A stretch of 64,000 nt of DNA from Sphingobium trunci (GTDB taxonomy: Bacteria; Pseudomonadota; Alphaproteobacteria; Sphingomonadales; Sphingomonadaceae): NCBI RefSeq assembly GCF_022664535.1, contig NZ_JAKUJY010000001.1, positions 310,001-374,000 on the forward strand. The letters run 5' to 3'. The position numbers were made by a program, and so were the translations under genes. Numbering within the stretch: position 1 is the stretch's first letter; every line of letters starts with the position of its first letter. Shown here one piece after another: positions 26,308-35,453 of the stretch. Below the pieces are notes generated by a model. The model ran no database searches and was not told the DNA's origin. It saw nothing but the letters and a program-made list of their open reading frames with translations.

Positions 26308-26375
26308 GGCTCCCTCCCCCGCGCAGCTTGATCCGGCCGATAGTATCGCGCGTCCGGGTTAAGAAAAAGCGAGAA

Positions 26376-26403
26376 AGCGCTGAATTGTCAGCGGGTCAGC
26401 GCT
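26376..26403 (-). terminator. Probable terminator at the end of the lysR gene
   Basis: 8-bp inverted repeat AGCGCTGA (26376-26383) with TCAGCGCT (26396-26403). On the minus strand it is followed by TTCTCGCTTTTTC. The loop contains the lysR stop codon. It would separate the recO-to-lysR cluster from the TPR gene. Confidence 0.4.
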
Positions 26404-27179
26404 TCGACCAGAGCCTTCACCTTCTTCTGCCGCCATTGCGGCAGCGGCGCGATCAGCCAATAGGCCAGCGGAGACGGCACGACATCGCCCACCTGCCGCA
26501 CCCGGCCCGCGGCGATATCCGCCTCCACCAGCAGCAACGGCACGCAGGCCCGCCCGAAACCATTGGCCGCCGCATCGATCGCCAGCCCGGCATCGGCGAC
26601 GCGAATGGTCGCTGGCATATCGCCCTTGGGGCAGCCGGGCCATTCGATGCGGTGATCGGGACCGCCTTTGGCTGTCTCGATCGTCACGAAGGCCGCTTCG
26701 CCGAGCTTCAGTCCTTCATTCTCGCCCGGCCCCTCGGCCAGACGCAAGGCGAGATCGAGATTGGCCTCCGTAAAGTCCAGACTCTCGTCCGCCGCGACCA
26801 GAGCGAATTTGAGGTCGGGCTGGCTGGCGGCATAGCCTGCCAAACGCGGCTGGAGCCATTTGGCAGTGATGTCGCGCGGCGCCGCGATGGTCAGGGAGGA
26901 ACTGGACTGGCCCGCCTGCATCGCGCGCACGGCTTCCTCAAACTCCAGAAAACCGGCGCGCAGAGCGGCAAGGCCTGCCTCCGTCTCCGGCGTCAGTTCC
27001 AGCCCCTTGGGCGTGCGGCGGAACAGTACGACGCCGAGCAGATCTTCAAGCGCTCGGATCTGCTGCCCCACGGCTGCGGGCGTCACCGCGAGTTCGTCGG
27101 CGGCGCGGGTGAAGGACAGGTGACGCGCGGCAGCATCCAGAACGCGCAGGCCGTTCAGCGGCAAATGGGTACGCTTCAT
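26388..27179 (-). CDS. LysR-family transcriptional regulator (GcvA-like)
   Basis: 263 aa. The N-terminal winged helix-turn-helix is NGLRVLDAAARHLSFTRAAD with ELAVTPAAVGQQIRALEDLLG, then LFRRTPKGLELTPE. The PLHPLNGLR-like opening and the TPAAV helix are typical of the GcvA/AmpR subgroup. The rest is the periplasmic-binding-protein-like effector domain (ITAKWLQPRLAGYAASQPD). The effector and targets are unknown. It overlaps apaG by 4 bp and so is co-translated with metabolic genes, an unusual place for a LysR regulator, which normally diverges from its target. Confidence 0.87.
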   Translation of the reverse strand: MKRTHLPLNGLRVLDAAARHLSFTRAADELAVTPAAVGQQIRALEDLLGVVLFRRTPKGLELTPETEAGLAALRAGFLEFEEAVRAMQAGQSSSSLTIAAPRDITAKWLQPRLAGYAASQPDLKFALVAADESLDFTEANLDLALRLAEGPGENEGLKLGEAAFVTIETAKGGPDHRIEWPGCPKGDMPATIRVADAGLAIDAAANGFGRACVPLLLVEADIAAGRVRQVGDVVPSPLAYWLIAPLPQWRQKKVKALVEALTR

Positions 27180-27580
27180 TCAGCCACCGCCGGTGCGATC
27201 AGCGCGAAATGGGGAATGGCGATGTCGAAGGTCTCGCCGCTGGCGCCGATCATGTGATAATGGCCCTTCATCGATCCTGTCGGCGTATTGAGCGGACAGC
27301 CCGATACATAATCATAGCTTCGCCCCGGCTGTACCACTGGCTGTTCCCCGACCACACCGTCTCCATCGACCCTGTGCTGGGCGCCCCGCCCGTCCGTGAT
27401 GATCCAGTGCCGCGTCAGCAGTTGCACCGGCTGAGGCCCGTCATTTTCAATGCGGATATGATAGGCCCAGAACCATCGGCCCCGGTCAGGTTCCGACTGT
27501 TCGGGCAGGAAGGTGACGGCCACATGCACATTGATGTCGCGCGTGGTCGCGTGGAAGGGGAAAAGCGCGTTCACAGACAA
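27176..27580 (-). CDS. apaG: ApaG domain protein
   Basis: 134 aa, a fibronectin-III-like fold protein associated with Co2+/Mg2+ homeostasis or efflux; the biochemical role is unclear. Family motifs are VAVTFLPEQS, WFWAYHIRIENDGPQPVQLL, RHWIITDGRG, VDGDGVVGEQP and SGCPLNTPTGSMKGHYHM, covering nearly the whole length. TTG at 27580 is the chosen start, with an AAAGG sequence nine bases upstream; GTG at 27574 is the alternative. It lies 27 bp after metZ and its stop overlaps lysR. Confidence 0.93.
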   Translation of the reverse strand: MSVNALFPFHATTRDINVHVAVTFLPEQSEPDRGRWFWAYHIRIENDGPQPVQLLTRHWIITDGRGAQHRVDGDGVVGEQPVVQPGRSYDYVSGCPLNTPTGSMKGHYHMIGASGETFDIAIPHFALIAPAVAE

Positions 27581-27607
27581 AGAAATGCGCCTTTCCCCCC
27601 TGTTTCG

Positions 27608-28816
27608 TCAACGGCCTATCGACTTCAGAGCGCGATCGAGATCGTCGATCACATCGTCCGCATCCTCCAGGCCGACATTGAGGCGCAGCATGTCCTCGGT
27701 GATGCCGACCTCCAGCCGCGCCTCTTCCGCCATGCCATAATGGGTGGTGGAGGCAGGGTGCGTCATGAGCGAGCGCGAGTCGCCGATATTGTTGCTGATG
27801 TCGACCAGTTCGAGGCCGTTGAGCAGGCCATGCGCCTCCTTCCGGCCGCCGCCGACATAGAGCGAGAAGATGGGACCGGCCATCGCCATCTGCTTCATGG
27901 CGAGCGCATGCTGCGGATGGCTTTCAAGGCCCGGATAGAGCACTTTCGCTACCCGGCCTTCCAGGAATTTCGCGACCTTGAGCGCATTCTCGCTCTGACG
28001 GCGGATGCGCAGGTCGAGCGTCTCCAGCCCCTTGAGCACCACCCAGGCATTGAAGGCGCTGAGCGTCGGCCCGGTGTTGCGATGGAAGGGCAGCAGCGTG
28101 TTGATGATGAAATCCTCCGTGCCGCAGATCGCGCCTGCCAGCACGCGCCCCTGACCGTCCATCATCTTGGTCGCGCTATAGGCCACCACGTCAGCGCCGA
28201 ATTCCATCGGGCGCTGAAGCGCGGGGGTCGCGAAGGCATTGTCGACGACGCTGGTGATGCCATGCGCCTTCGCGATGCCGCAGATCGCGGCCAGATCCGC
28301 CACGTCCATGGTGGGATTGGCGGGCGTTTCGAAGAAGAAGACCTTGGTATTGGGCCTGATCGCCGCTTCCCAGGCCGCATTGTCGGTCGCATCGACGGTG
28401 GTCGTCTCGATCCCGAACCTGGGCAGCAGCGTGTCGGTCAGCCAGCGGCAGGAGCCGAACAGCGCCTTGCCCGCCACCACATGGTCGCCTGCCGAAAGCT
28501 GGCACAGCAAGGCTGCCGTCATCGCCGCCATGCCGGTCGCAGTGGAACGGCATGCCTCTGCCCCTTCCAGCAGGGCGATGCGCTTTTCCAGCATTTCCAC
28601 GGTCGGGTTCTGCAGGCGGCTATAGGTCATGCCCTGCTGCTCGCCCGCGAAGCGCATCGCGGCGTCTTCCGCCCGGTCGTAGCTGTAGCCGCTGGTCAGG
28701 AACAGCGCTTCGGAGGTTTCGCCCCATTCGCTGCGCGCGCTGCCGCCGCGCACCGCCAGGGTCGCCGGACGCCAGTTCCTGGTGATTTCGGGATTCTGCC
28801 CGCTCTTGCGCTTCAT
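27608..28816 (-). CDS. metZ: O-succinylhomoserine sulfhydrylase
   Basis: PLP enzyme of methionine synthesis that makes homocysteine from O-succinylhomoserine and sulfide. The product is 402 aa with the Cys/Met metabolism fold: YSRLQNPTVEMLEKRIALLE, TATGMAAMTAAL (phosphate-binding region), FFFETPANPTMDVADL, VVDNAFATPALQRP and the PLP lysine in AYSATKMMDGQGR near residue 210. The C-terminus has ISNNIGDSRSLMTHPAST, RLNVGLED. An O-acetylhomoserine or cystathionine gamma-synthase activity cannot be excluded from sequence alone, but the MetZ form fits best. It starts 10 bp after leuB and precedes apaG by 27 bp. Confidence 0.9.
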   Translation of the reverse strand: MKRKSGQNPEITRNWRPATLAVRGGSARSEWGETSEALFLTSGYSYDRAEDAAMRFAGEQQGMTYSRLQNPTVEMLEKRIALLEGAEACRSTATGMAAMTAALLCQLSAGDHVVAGKALFGSCRWLTDTLLPRFGIETTTVDATDNAAWEAAIRPNTKVFFFETPANPTMDVADLAAICGIAKAHGITSVVDNAFATPALQRPMEFGADVVAYSATKMMDGQGRVLAGAICGTEDFIINTLLPFHRNTGPTLSAFNAWVVLKGLETLDLRIRRQSENALKVAKFLEGRVAKVLYPGLESHPQHALAMKQMAMAGPIFSLYVGGGRKEAHGLLNGLELVDISNNIGDSRSLMTHPASTTHYGMAEEARLEVGITEDMLRLNVGLEDADDVIDDLDRALKSIGR

Positions 28817-28826
28817 CGTCTATTCC

Positions 28827-29873
28827 TCAGTTGAGCGCCGCCAGCACGGCATCGCCCATTTCGATCGTGCTCATCGTGCCGCCCAGGTCGAAGCTGCGCG
28901 CGCCATTGGCAAGGGCGCTGGCGACGGCGGCCTCGATACGGTCGGCCTGTTGCGGCATGCCTAGGGAGTAGCGCAGCATCATCCCCGCCGACAGGACCGT
29001 TGCCAGCGGATTGGCCTTGCCCTGCCCGGCGATATCGGGCGCGGAACCGTGGATCGGCTCGTAAAGGCCCTGGTTGCTGTCGTTGAGCGTGGCCGACGCC
29101 AGCATGCCGATGGAACCCACGCACATGCTCGCCTGATCGGACAGGATGTCGCCGAACATGTTGCCGGTGACGATCACGTCGAACTGGCCGGGATTGCGCA
29201 CCAACTGCATGGCGGCATTGTCGACATACATGTGGCTGAGGGCCACGTCGGGATAGTCGGCCGACACCTCTATCACCACGTCGCGCCAGAGCTGGCTGGT
29301 TTCCAGCACATTCGCCTTGTCCACCGAGCAGAGCTTGCCCCGGCGCGCGCGCGCCGCCTGGAAGCCCTGATGCGCGATCTTGCGCACCTGCTCCTCATTA
29401 TAGGACATGATGTCATAGCCCTCGCGCAGGCCTTCGGGCGTCTTGCGCATGCCCTTTTCCCCGAAATAGACGTCGCCATTCGTCTCCCGCACGATCAGCA
29501 GGTCGATGGCGCTCGCCACCTCCTTCTTGAGCGCGGAGGCGTCGGCCAGTTCCGGGAAGACCTTGGCCGGGCGAAGGTTCGAAAAGAGACCCAGCTCCTT
29601 GCGCAGGCCGAGAATGGCCTGTTCCGGGCGCAGATGCCGCTCCAGCGAGTCGCAATCCGGATCGCCCACGGCGCCGAACAGGATCGCGTCGGCGCGCCGG
29701 GCAAGGTCCAGCGTCTCGGGCGGCAAGGGATGACCCACGGCCTTGTAGGCCGCGCCGCCGACCAGCCCCGCTTCATAGGTAAGGCCGGGAATTGCCATCG
29801 CGTCGAGCACACGCTTCGCCTGGGCAACGATCTCCGGACCGATACCATCTCCGGCAAACAGGGCGATCAACAT
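28827..29873 (-). CDS. leuB: 3-isopropylmalate dehydrogenase
   Basis: Third step of leucine synthesis, NAD+-dependent oxidative decarboxylation of 3-isopropylmalate. The product is 348 aa. Visible are [18 protein letters not shown] at the N-terminus, the substrate arginines in LRPAKVFP and [33 protein letters not shown], the metal-binding acidic stretch [15 protein letters not shown], and [18 protein letters not shown] near the C-terminus. It sits between recO and metZ on the same strand with short gaps (61 and 10 bp), so the amino-acid genes may share a transcript. leuA, leuC and leuD are not here. Confidence 0.96.
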   Translation of the reverse strand: MLIALFAGDGIGPEIVAQAKRVLDAMAIPGLTYEAGLVGGAAYKAVGHPLPPETLDLARRADAILFGAVGDPDCDSLERHLRPEQAILGLRKELGLFSNLRPAKVFPELADASALKKEVASAIDLLIVRETNGDVYFGEKGMRKTPEGLREGYDIMSYNEEQVRKIAHQGFQAARARRGKLCSVDKANVLETSQLWRDVVIEVSADYPDVALSHMYVDNAAMQLVRNPGQFDVIVTGNMFGDILSDQASMCVGSIGMLASATLNDSNQGLYEPIHGSAPDIAGQGKANPLATVLSAGMMLRYSLGMPQQADRIEAAVASALANGARSFDLGGTMSTIEMGDAVLAALN

Positions 29874-29934
29874 GGGGCAACTCCTTCACTATCGTGGCCG
29901 CCCCTTATGAAGCCGCCGCTTCCAGCGCAAGCTT

Positions 29935-30669
29935 TTAGGCGACCGCTCTTTTCAGGCGGTCGACCAGCCTTTCCCGCGAAGCCAGCACATCGGCCCGCCA
30001 GTCGGTCAGGACCGACCTTTCCAGAAAAAAGCCGGTGAGGCGCAGACCGTCCAGGATGGAGGGCCAGTCCCCCGCCCCGCCCTCCAGCAGAAAGGCCGGA
30101 AGCGGAAGCAGCCGATCCTCATAGCCGACGGCCGCCGCCCGGCTGACCGCGGCCGCGCTGCGGGGGCTGACAAAGGCGAGATCGTCATTGCCGCCCATGG
30201 CCGCGCAGCGGGTCAAATCCAACCCGAAGCCAAGCTCGGCCAGCAGCAACAGTTCATAGCGCACCAGCGCGACCGCCCAGCCCCGCGCTGCCGGAGCGGC
30301 TTCCACGGCGCCCAAAACGCCTTGGAGCGCCTGATACAATGCGGGAAAGGGCGTTCCTTCCGGCAGGGCAACGGCGGTCACCGCACAGACCCAGTCAATG
30401 GCGGCCGCCGCCAGCGCCTCCGCCAACAGGGGCGCCCGGCTATGCTCCAGTTCGACCGTCAGTCCGGCCAGTTGCTCCTCCGTCCGGGCGCGGAACTCCG
30501 CCTTCACCGCATTGCCGGGCAGCAGCACCGGGCGCAAGACGCGGGAACGCCCACCCCGCACATAGCCCGCCAGCAGGCCATGGCCGGGTGTCAGAAGACG
30601 GGCGATGGCACCTTGCTCCCCATGCGGCCGCAGCGCGCAAACGAGGGCCGGAGTGATGAGCGTCGCCAT
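29935..30669 (-). CDS. recO: DNA repair protein RecO
   Basis: Loads RecA with RecF/RecR by displacing SSB at gaps. The product is 244 aa. The N-terminal OB fold shows [20 protein letters not shown] and [10 protein letters not shown], followed by the helical domain with [20 protein letters not shown] and [18 protein letters not shown] full four-cysteine zinc motif is not present, as is common in alphaproteobacteria. It is the first gene of the minus-strand cluster and diverges from the sensor kinase at 30862. Confidence 0.92.
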   Translation of the reverse strand: MATLITPALVCALRPHGEQGAIARLLTPGHGLLAGYVRGGRSRVLRPVLLPGNAVKAEFRARTEEQLAGLTVELEHSRAPLLAEALAAAAIDWVCAVTAVALPEGTPFPALYQALQGVLGAVEAAPAARGWAVALVRYELLLLAELGFGLDLTRCAAMGGNDDLAFVSPRSAAAVSRAAAVGYEDRLLPLPAFLLEGGAGDWPSILDGLRLTGFFLERSVLTDWRADVLASRERLVDRLKRAVA

Positions 30670-30861
30670 GGCGCCTTCCTATCGATGGATGGCCTTGGGC
30701 GCCATCCTGCCCCGCTTATCTTCTCCGGTTCTGCTATATGTCCCGAAATCACTCACAATCCCATCGGATAGCGGCAAAAGCCTCCAATATCGGTTGCTTT
30801 TAGCAGCGGTCCATGTGCACAATTGCAGGAGGGGGAGACTTGTCGGGGGACAAAATTCGCC

Positions 30862-32580
30862 ATGTATCATACGCCCTTGGCGTCATCCTCTATCATGGAT
30901 CGCCTGGTGCTCTGGTTGGGACGATCGCCGACGCTGGGTTTTGCCATATCCCGCGTCGCGTTTTCGGTTGCCGCGACATGGCAGGCCAATGCCATGTTCG
31001 GCGGCGAGGCCTATTTCGCACACACGCTGCTGCTGCTGCATGCGGCCATCTGGATCTGGACGGGGATCGGCATCGCGCAAAATTCCCTGACGCCGCCACT
31101 CGGCCTGCTTTTGCGGCCGGTTTCGCTAATATTCGACCTGATCGCCTTCCTGACCGTGATCGTGCTGTGCGAACCGTTGCAAATTGCGGCGCTGGGATGC
31201 CTGTTCTTCGTGGCATGGTCCGCATCCGACCGCTTCGGCCGCAGTGCGATCATCGTCATCGGCTTCTGCCTGATCTTCGCCTTCATGACCCGTGGCTATT
31301 ATGAGGCGTGGACCACCGTGCGGCCCACGCCTGACGTCAGCCGCGCGATCGATAGCCTGACGGTCGTGATCGGCTGCATCATCGCAGCATCGATGCTCAG
31401 CATGTCCATCCTCGAACAACGGCTGATCAACTGGACGGAGAGGCTGCAGGGCGTCGGCCTCTCCTTCCAGAAATCCCTTGCCCAGTTTCTGGTCGAACAG
31501 ATATCGCCATTGATGAATTCGCGCTATTGCGCCTTTGTCTGGGAAACGATGGATGAGGATGTCATTCATTGTGATCTGATCGATGGTGCCGGAGTGCGCC
31601 ATCTGATGCTGCCGCAGAAGCAGATCGACAATCTGCTCGGAATCCAGCCCCGCGAAGCGCCCTTTCTCTATTCGACCCAATCGCCCCGCCTGCTGCTACG
31701 CAGCCGCATCGGTATATTGCGTCATGAACGCGCGCCGGAATTGGGCGACACGATCATGGACCTGTTCGGCGCCGGTCAGGGCGCGAGCTTTTTCGTACAG
31801 GCGGGCGAATTGCGCGGGCGGATGTTCGTCGGCACCAGCCATGGCTGGTCTCCGGCGCTGTTGCTGCGCTGCCTGCGTGTTCAGGAAGGGGTCGACCTCT
31901 TCCTCGAGCGCCATTTCTTCTTTCTCGCCTGGCGTCAGCGCACCTTCGTCGAAGCGCGGCAGGCATTGAGCCGTGACCTGCATGACAGCGTGTTGCAGAC
32001 GCTGGCCGCATTGCGCGTCAGGCTCGCCACGGCGATCCACGGTCTTTCGGCAGCAGGCGTTACCGATCAACTGGCGGAACTCAAATCCATGGAAGAACTG
32101 GTGACGTCTGAGCAGGCACATCTGCGCCGCCTCCTCAGCCATCGGCACAGCAGTTCGCCCCACAGCGCAGTGGACCTGATCCGCGAAGTGGAGCGCTGCT
32201 GCCGCTTCATCGCATTGCAATGGGCAGTGGATTGCCGCCTCAATCCGGTCGACCGCGCCATGACCGTGTCCGCGGAGACGGCAGCGGAGGTGGAATTCCT
32301 GATCCGCGAAGCCACCGCCAACGCCGTCAAACACGCCAACGCCCGCCATATCACCGTTTCGATCGCACAGGTGGACGACGAAATATTGATCGCGTTGAAG
32401 GACAATCCCGGCACGGAAGCCAAAGCACAGGAAAGCTATACGGGCGACTTCGAACTTCAGTCCCAATCGATCATGAAACGGCTGGGCAAGATCGGCGGAA
32501 CGGCCTATTTTCACAATTTAAGCATGAATTCACTCATTTCGATCAGACTACCCTCCTCTTTACCAAGGTCTCCGATATGA
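30862..32580 (+). CDS. Membrane sensor histidine kinase, NarL-partner type (HisKA_3)
   Basis: 572 aa. About five or six membrane helices fill roughly residues 10-190 without a large periplasmic loop. A cytoplasmic region of about 180 residues follows, then the HisKA_3 box LSRDLHDSVLQTLAALRVRL with the phosphorylated His near residue 378, and a HATPase domain with REATANAVKHANARH. The final G-box is short and degenerate (ALKDNPG). ATG 30862 is chosen because the upstream TTG (30823) lies before a purine-rich Shine-Dalgarno-like tract. Its stop overlaps the response-regulator start (ATGATGA), so the two form a coupled two-component system beside the Tad locus. Confidence 0.85.
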   Translation: MYHTPLASSSIMDRLVLWLGRSPTLGFAISRVAFSVAATWQANAMFGGEAYFAHTLLLLHAAIWIWTGIGIAQNSLTPPLGLLLRPVSLIFDLIAFLTVIVLCEPLQIAALGCLFFVAWSASDRFGRSAIIVIGFCLIFAFMTRGYYEAWTTVRPTPDVSRAIDSLTVVIGCIIAASMLSMSILEQRLINWTERLQGVGLSFQKSLAQFLVEQISPLMNSRYCAFVWETMDEDVIHCDLIDGAGVRHLMLPQKQIDNLLGIQPREAPFLYSTQSPRLLLRSRIGILRHERAPELGDTIMDLFGAGQGASFFVQAGELRGRMFVGTSHGWSPALLLRCLRVQEGVDLFLERHFFFLAWRQRTFVEARQALSRDLHDSVLQTLAALRVRLATAIHGLSAAGVTDQLAELKSMEELVTSEQAHLRRLLSHRHSSSPHSAVDLIREVERCCRFIALQWAVDCRLNPVDRAMTVSAETAAEVEFLIREATANAVKHANARHITVSIAQVDDEILIALKDNPGTEAKAQESYTGDFELQSQSIMKRLGKIGGTAYFHNLSMNSLISIRLPSSLPRSPI

Positions 32581-33236
32581 TGGCCCAGATTGCGATAGTC
32601 GACGATCATCCGATCTTCCTGGACGGCATGGCGCAGTTCCTGAACTCCCATGGTCATGACATATTATTCTGCGCCAAATCGGTGGAGGAAGCGCTGGACC
32701 GGATGAAGTCCGGCGAACCAGACCTTCTGATCCTGGACGTCAGCATGAAAAGCGGCGGCGGCCTTGCGATCTTGTCCTCTATCCGCAACAGCGGCAGCAC
32801 GGTGCCGGTCATCTTCATGACCGTGCATATCCGCCCAGAACAGACGCTGGAGGCCATCAAGCTGGGTGTCGACGGGGTGGTGCTGAAGGACAGCGATCCC
32901 AACGAATTGCTGACCTGCATTCAGCAGGTGATGAGTGGCAGCAAGAGCATTGCGCCCTTCGTCATGGAACAGGCGTTGGTCCACAGCATATCGGCGCCCG
33001 CCAGTGAGACCAATGTGCTGGACGCGCTGACGGAACGCGAGCTGGAGATTGCGGGCCTGATCCGCGCGGGACTGCGTAACCGGGAAATTGCCTCACGCTG
33101 CGGGCTGACCGAGGGGACGGTGAAGGTTCATCTGCATAGCATTTTCCAGAAGCTGGGCATCAAGTCACGCTCCGAACTCATCATCATGATGATGTCGATG
33201 GACAGCGACATGCCTGCCGTCGGCATGGAACATTGA
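32577..33236 (+). CDS. NarL/FixJ-family response regulator
   Basis: 219 aa. Receiver domain residues 1-120: acidic pair VDDHPIF, the phosphoacceptor Asp in LILDVSMKSGGG, Thr in VIFMTVH and Lys in VVLKDSD. The LuxR-type HTH is at about residues 150-215: LTERELEIAGLIRAGLRNRE, GLTEGTVKVHLHSIFQKLGI. It starts inside the kinase stop codon and so is translated with it. It converges on the Tad prepilin-peptidase gene with 15 bp between stops. Control of the pilus genes is plausible from position only. ATG 32580 directly after the first ATG is an alternative start. Confidence 0.92.
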   Translation: MMAQIAIVDDHPIFLDGMAQFLNSHGHDILFCAKSVEEALDRMKSGEPDLLILDVSMKSGGGLAILSSIRNSGSTVPVIFMTVHIRPEQTLEAIKLGVDGVVLKDSDPNELLTCIQQVMSGSKSIAPFVMEQALVHSISAPASETNVLDALTERELEIAGLIRAGLRNREIASRCGLTEGTVKVHLHSIFQKLGIKSRSELIIMMMSMDSDMPAVGMEH

Positions 33237-33251
33237 GGCGTCCGGAGCGGA

Positions 33252-33773
33252 TCATAGCGACCGCACGAAATCAGGCAGACGCGCCATTCCGCTGGGATTC
33301 GGACCGACCAGATACAATGCCATGATCGTGCCAAAGGCGATGGCGACGCCATAGGGGATCGGCCCATTGGCCGCGAAAATGGCGATGTTGCTGTTGCTGC
33401 GAACGCTTTCCGGCACCATCCGCCGCGCCGCCATGATGACCAGCGCCAGCACTCCGCCGCCGACAGTGATATAGATGACCCAGGGGACCGCCGCTGGCCA
33501 GTCGAACCACAATGCACAGGCGGAGAACAGCTTGATGTCGCCGCCGCCCATCCAGCGCAGGGCGAACAGGCTGCATCCCAGTGCGAAGGCGCCCAGGAAG
33601 ACGACGCCGTTATGCCATATGTCGTTTTCCCAGCCGACGACGGCAACCCATGGAACATACAGGCCGATCACCAGCATCGGAAAAAGATTGGATATGCGCA
33701 GCCGGGCCATGTCCTCGACCGCCGCAGCGATCAGCACGAAGGAGACGGCCAGTAGAATCATATCCTTGATCAT
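33252..33773 (-). CDS. cpaA: Tad prepilin peptidase (CpaA/TadV)
   Basis: Inner-membrane aspartic protease that trims Flp prepilin leaders. The product is 173 aa with several membrane helices (AVSFVLIAAAVEDMARLRIS, MLVIGLYVPWVAVVGW and others). The two catalytic aspartates are in AVEDMARLRIS and in MGGGDIKLFSA, the GxGD-type motif of the family. ATG 33773 is preceded by AGGA at good spacing; the open frame extends upstream into the TPR gene. It is the last gene of the Tad operon, far from the pilin genes. Confidence 0.9.
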   Translation of the reverse strand: MIKDMILLAVSFVLIAAAVEDMARLRISNLFPMLVIGLYVPWVAVVGWENDIWHNGVVFLGAFALGCSLFALRWMGGGDIKLFSACALWFDWPAAVPWVIYITVGGGVLALVIMAARRMVPESVRSNSNIAIFAANGPIPYGVAIAFGTIMALYLVGPNPSGMARLPDFVRSL

Positions 33774-33786
33774 GACAAATCCTGCT

Positions 33787-34614
33787 TCAGGGCCGGGCGG
33801 CTTGCATGGACGCGAGAGCGGCGGCGGCCTCAGGCACGAAACTGTCCGCATCCGTTACCGCGCGGCTGAGATAAGCCTGCGCCAGCGGCAGGTTGCCGAT
33901 ACGCATGGCAACCTGTCCCGCATTGCTGAGCCGTTGCGCCCATTCGTCCGCGGTGTCGATCGGCCGACGGCGGATTTCCCGACCGGCCATGACATAGGCC
34001 GTATCTTCATTGGCGATGATCCGCGCATCGTCAGGCATCAGTTCATGCGCCCGGTCGAAAATGACCGCCGCTTCGTCTGCTTTTCCCTGCTTGAGCAGCG
34101 ACAGACCGTAATTGTTGAGGATCTGGGCGGGCTTGTCCGTCAGTTGGAATGCGCGCTCATAGGCTGCGGAACTCAGTGCCCAGGACTGCGCCTCGTCATA
34201 GACTATCGCCAGCGCATTCCATGCGCGCCAGCGATCGGCACAGGCGCGGACGGCATTACGCAGCGGCTCCAGCGCCTCTGGCGACCGGCCGAGCCGCAGC
34301 AGCGCGACCCCTTGCCCTTCATCCACCCGGCAGTCGCTCATGCCGCTCCGACGAAGCGCCGTGAACCTGGCCAACGCCTCTTCATCGCCCCGCTTCTCCA
34401 ACGCTATGCGCGCCGTCGCGATCTCGATTGGCTGAACATCGCCTGCCTGTGGCTGGGTGCGCCACTGGTTCAGCATCGCTTGCGCCTGGATGATGCGGCC
34501 GCCGTCTATCGCTTCATCGACCAGCCGGGAATAATCCAGCGATGGCGAAGGCGGCGTGGGTGGCGGCGCTTCGGCCGGGGGAGTGGCTGCCGCCAGCAGC
34601 AGCGCCCAGATCAT
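33787..34614 (-). CDS. TPR protein of the Tad locus (second TadD-like)
   Basis: 275 aa. A weak N-terminal signal (MIWALLLAAATPP) is followed by a Pro-rich stretch and TPR repeats over about residues 100-235: EALEPLRNAVRACADRWRAW, ALSSAAYERAFQLTDKPAQI and LKQGKADEAAVIFDRAHELM. TPR proteins in Tad loci help assemble the secretin or pilus; this one is inferred to do the same. It overlaps tadD by 4 bp and ends 13 bp before cpaA. Confidence 0.8.
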   Translation of the reverse strand: MIWALLLAAATPPAEAPPPTPPSPSLDYSRLVDEAIDGGRIIQAQAMLNQWRTQPQAGDVQPIEIATARIALEKRGDEEALARFTALRRSGMSDCRVDEGQGVALLRLGRSPEALEPLRNAVRACADRWRAWNALAIVYDEAQSWALSSAAYERAFQLTDKPAQILNNYGLSLLKQGKADEAAVIFDRAHELMPDDARIIANEDTAYVMAGREIRRRPIDTADEWAQRLSNAGQVAMRIGNLPLAQAYLSRAVTDADSFVPEAAAALASMQAARP

Positions 34615-35435
34615 CCCCGCGCGCCCTTGCGTCCCGACGGCCGCATGATGCTTTTCCAGAGCCGTTCGAACACACTGTCATGCGGCTCGGCTTTAACCTG
34701 CTGTCCGGCGGACGGAATGGCAGGGTCGTCATCCATGCTGGCAAGCCGTGTTTGCGGCTGCTTCGGTTCGGCATCCGGTTCAGGCCGCCCGGTGGTAATG
34801 ATCGGCGCGGTCAATTCCGACCTTGCCTGGGCAACGGCGATCGTCACGATCCGGGTACTCAATTGCGCCTCGGCCGGGAGCGGCCTGCCGGTAGTGTGCA
34901 ACCGCACTTCGCCTAGCGAAACCCGCTCCAGTTCCACACCAGCCGGTTGGGCCGAACGAACCTCCGCCGCAGTTGGCGCGGCCAAGGCCAGTTGCGCCAG
35001 TGTCGGACGCGCTGCAGCCACGGTCGCCGGAGCAGCTCCGGTCTGCGCCAATAAAGCGTCGGCCTCGCTCTTCAGTCCTTGCGCTGAAAGGCTCCGCGCG
35101 AAATTGCGAGCGATACGGGCATCCTGCGGGGCCCGCGACAGAGCCAGTTCGAAAAATTCCCGCGCCAGATCATGCCGTCCCATGGCCGCATAGCTGATCG
35201 CTACTCCGTTCAGGCCATGCGCGTCATTGGGATCATTGCGCACCGCGCGACGGAACGCGTCGAGCGCGAGAGCATATTCTCCGCGCGAAAACAGCAGGTC
35301 GCCGCGAGACAGCGCATCTTGCGCGAGACCGGCAGGCTGCTGATCGACGGACCTGATGGAAAGGACGCCCTTCTGCGGCGTGCTGCAAGCCGTCAACGCA
35401 ACGGCGAGAGCGATTGCCATCATCTTTTTCTTCAT
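34611..35435 (-). CDS. tadD: Tad pilus TPR lipoprotein TadD
   Basis: 274 aa. The lipoprotein signal MKKKMMAIALAVALTAC has lipidation at Cys17. TPR repeats cover about residues 40-135: LDAFRRAVRNDPNDAHGLNG and MGRHDLAREFFELALSRAPQ with DARIARNFARSLSAQGLKSE. TadD proteins help secretin assembly in the outer membrane. The start has a strong GGAGGGGGG sequence upstream. The C-terminal 130 residues are low-complexity and contain an LGEVRLHTTGRPL-type segment of unknown role. Confidence 0.88.
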   Translation of the reverse strand: MKKKMMAIALAVALTACSTPQKGVLSIRSVDQQPAGLAQDALSRGDLLFSRGEYALALDAFRRAVRNDPNDAHGLNGVAISYAAMGRHDLAREFFELALSRAPQDARIARNFARSLSAQGLKSEADALLAQTGAAPATVAAARPTLAQLALAAPTAAEVRSAQPAGVELERVSLGEVRLHTTGRPLPAEAQLSTRIVTIAVAQARSELTAPIITTGRPEPDAEPKQPQTRLASMDDDPAIPSAGQQVKAEPHDSVFERLWKSIMRPSGRKGARG

Positions 35436-35453
35436 GGTCCCCCCTCCTGTTCC

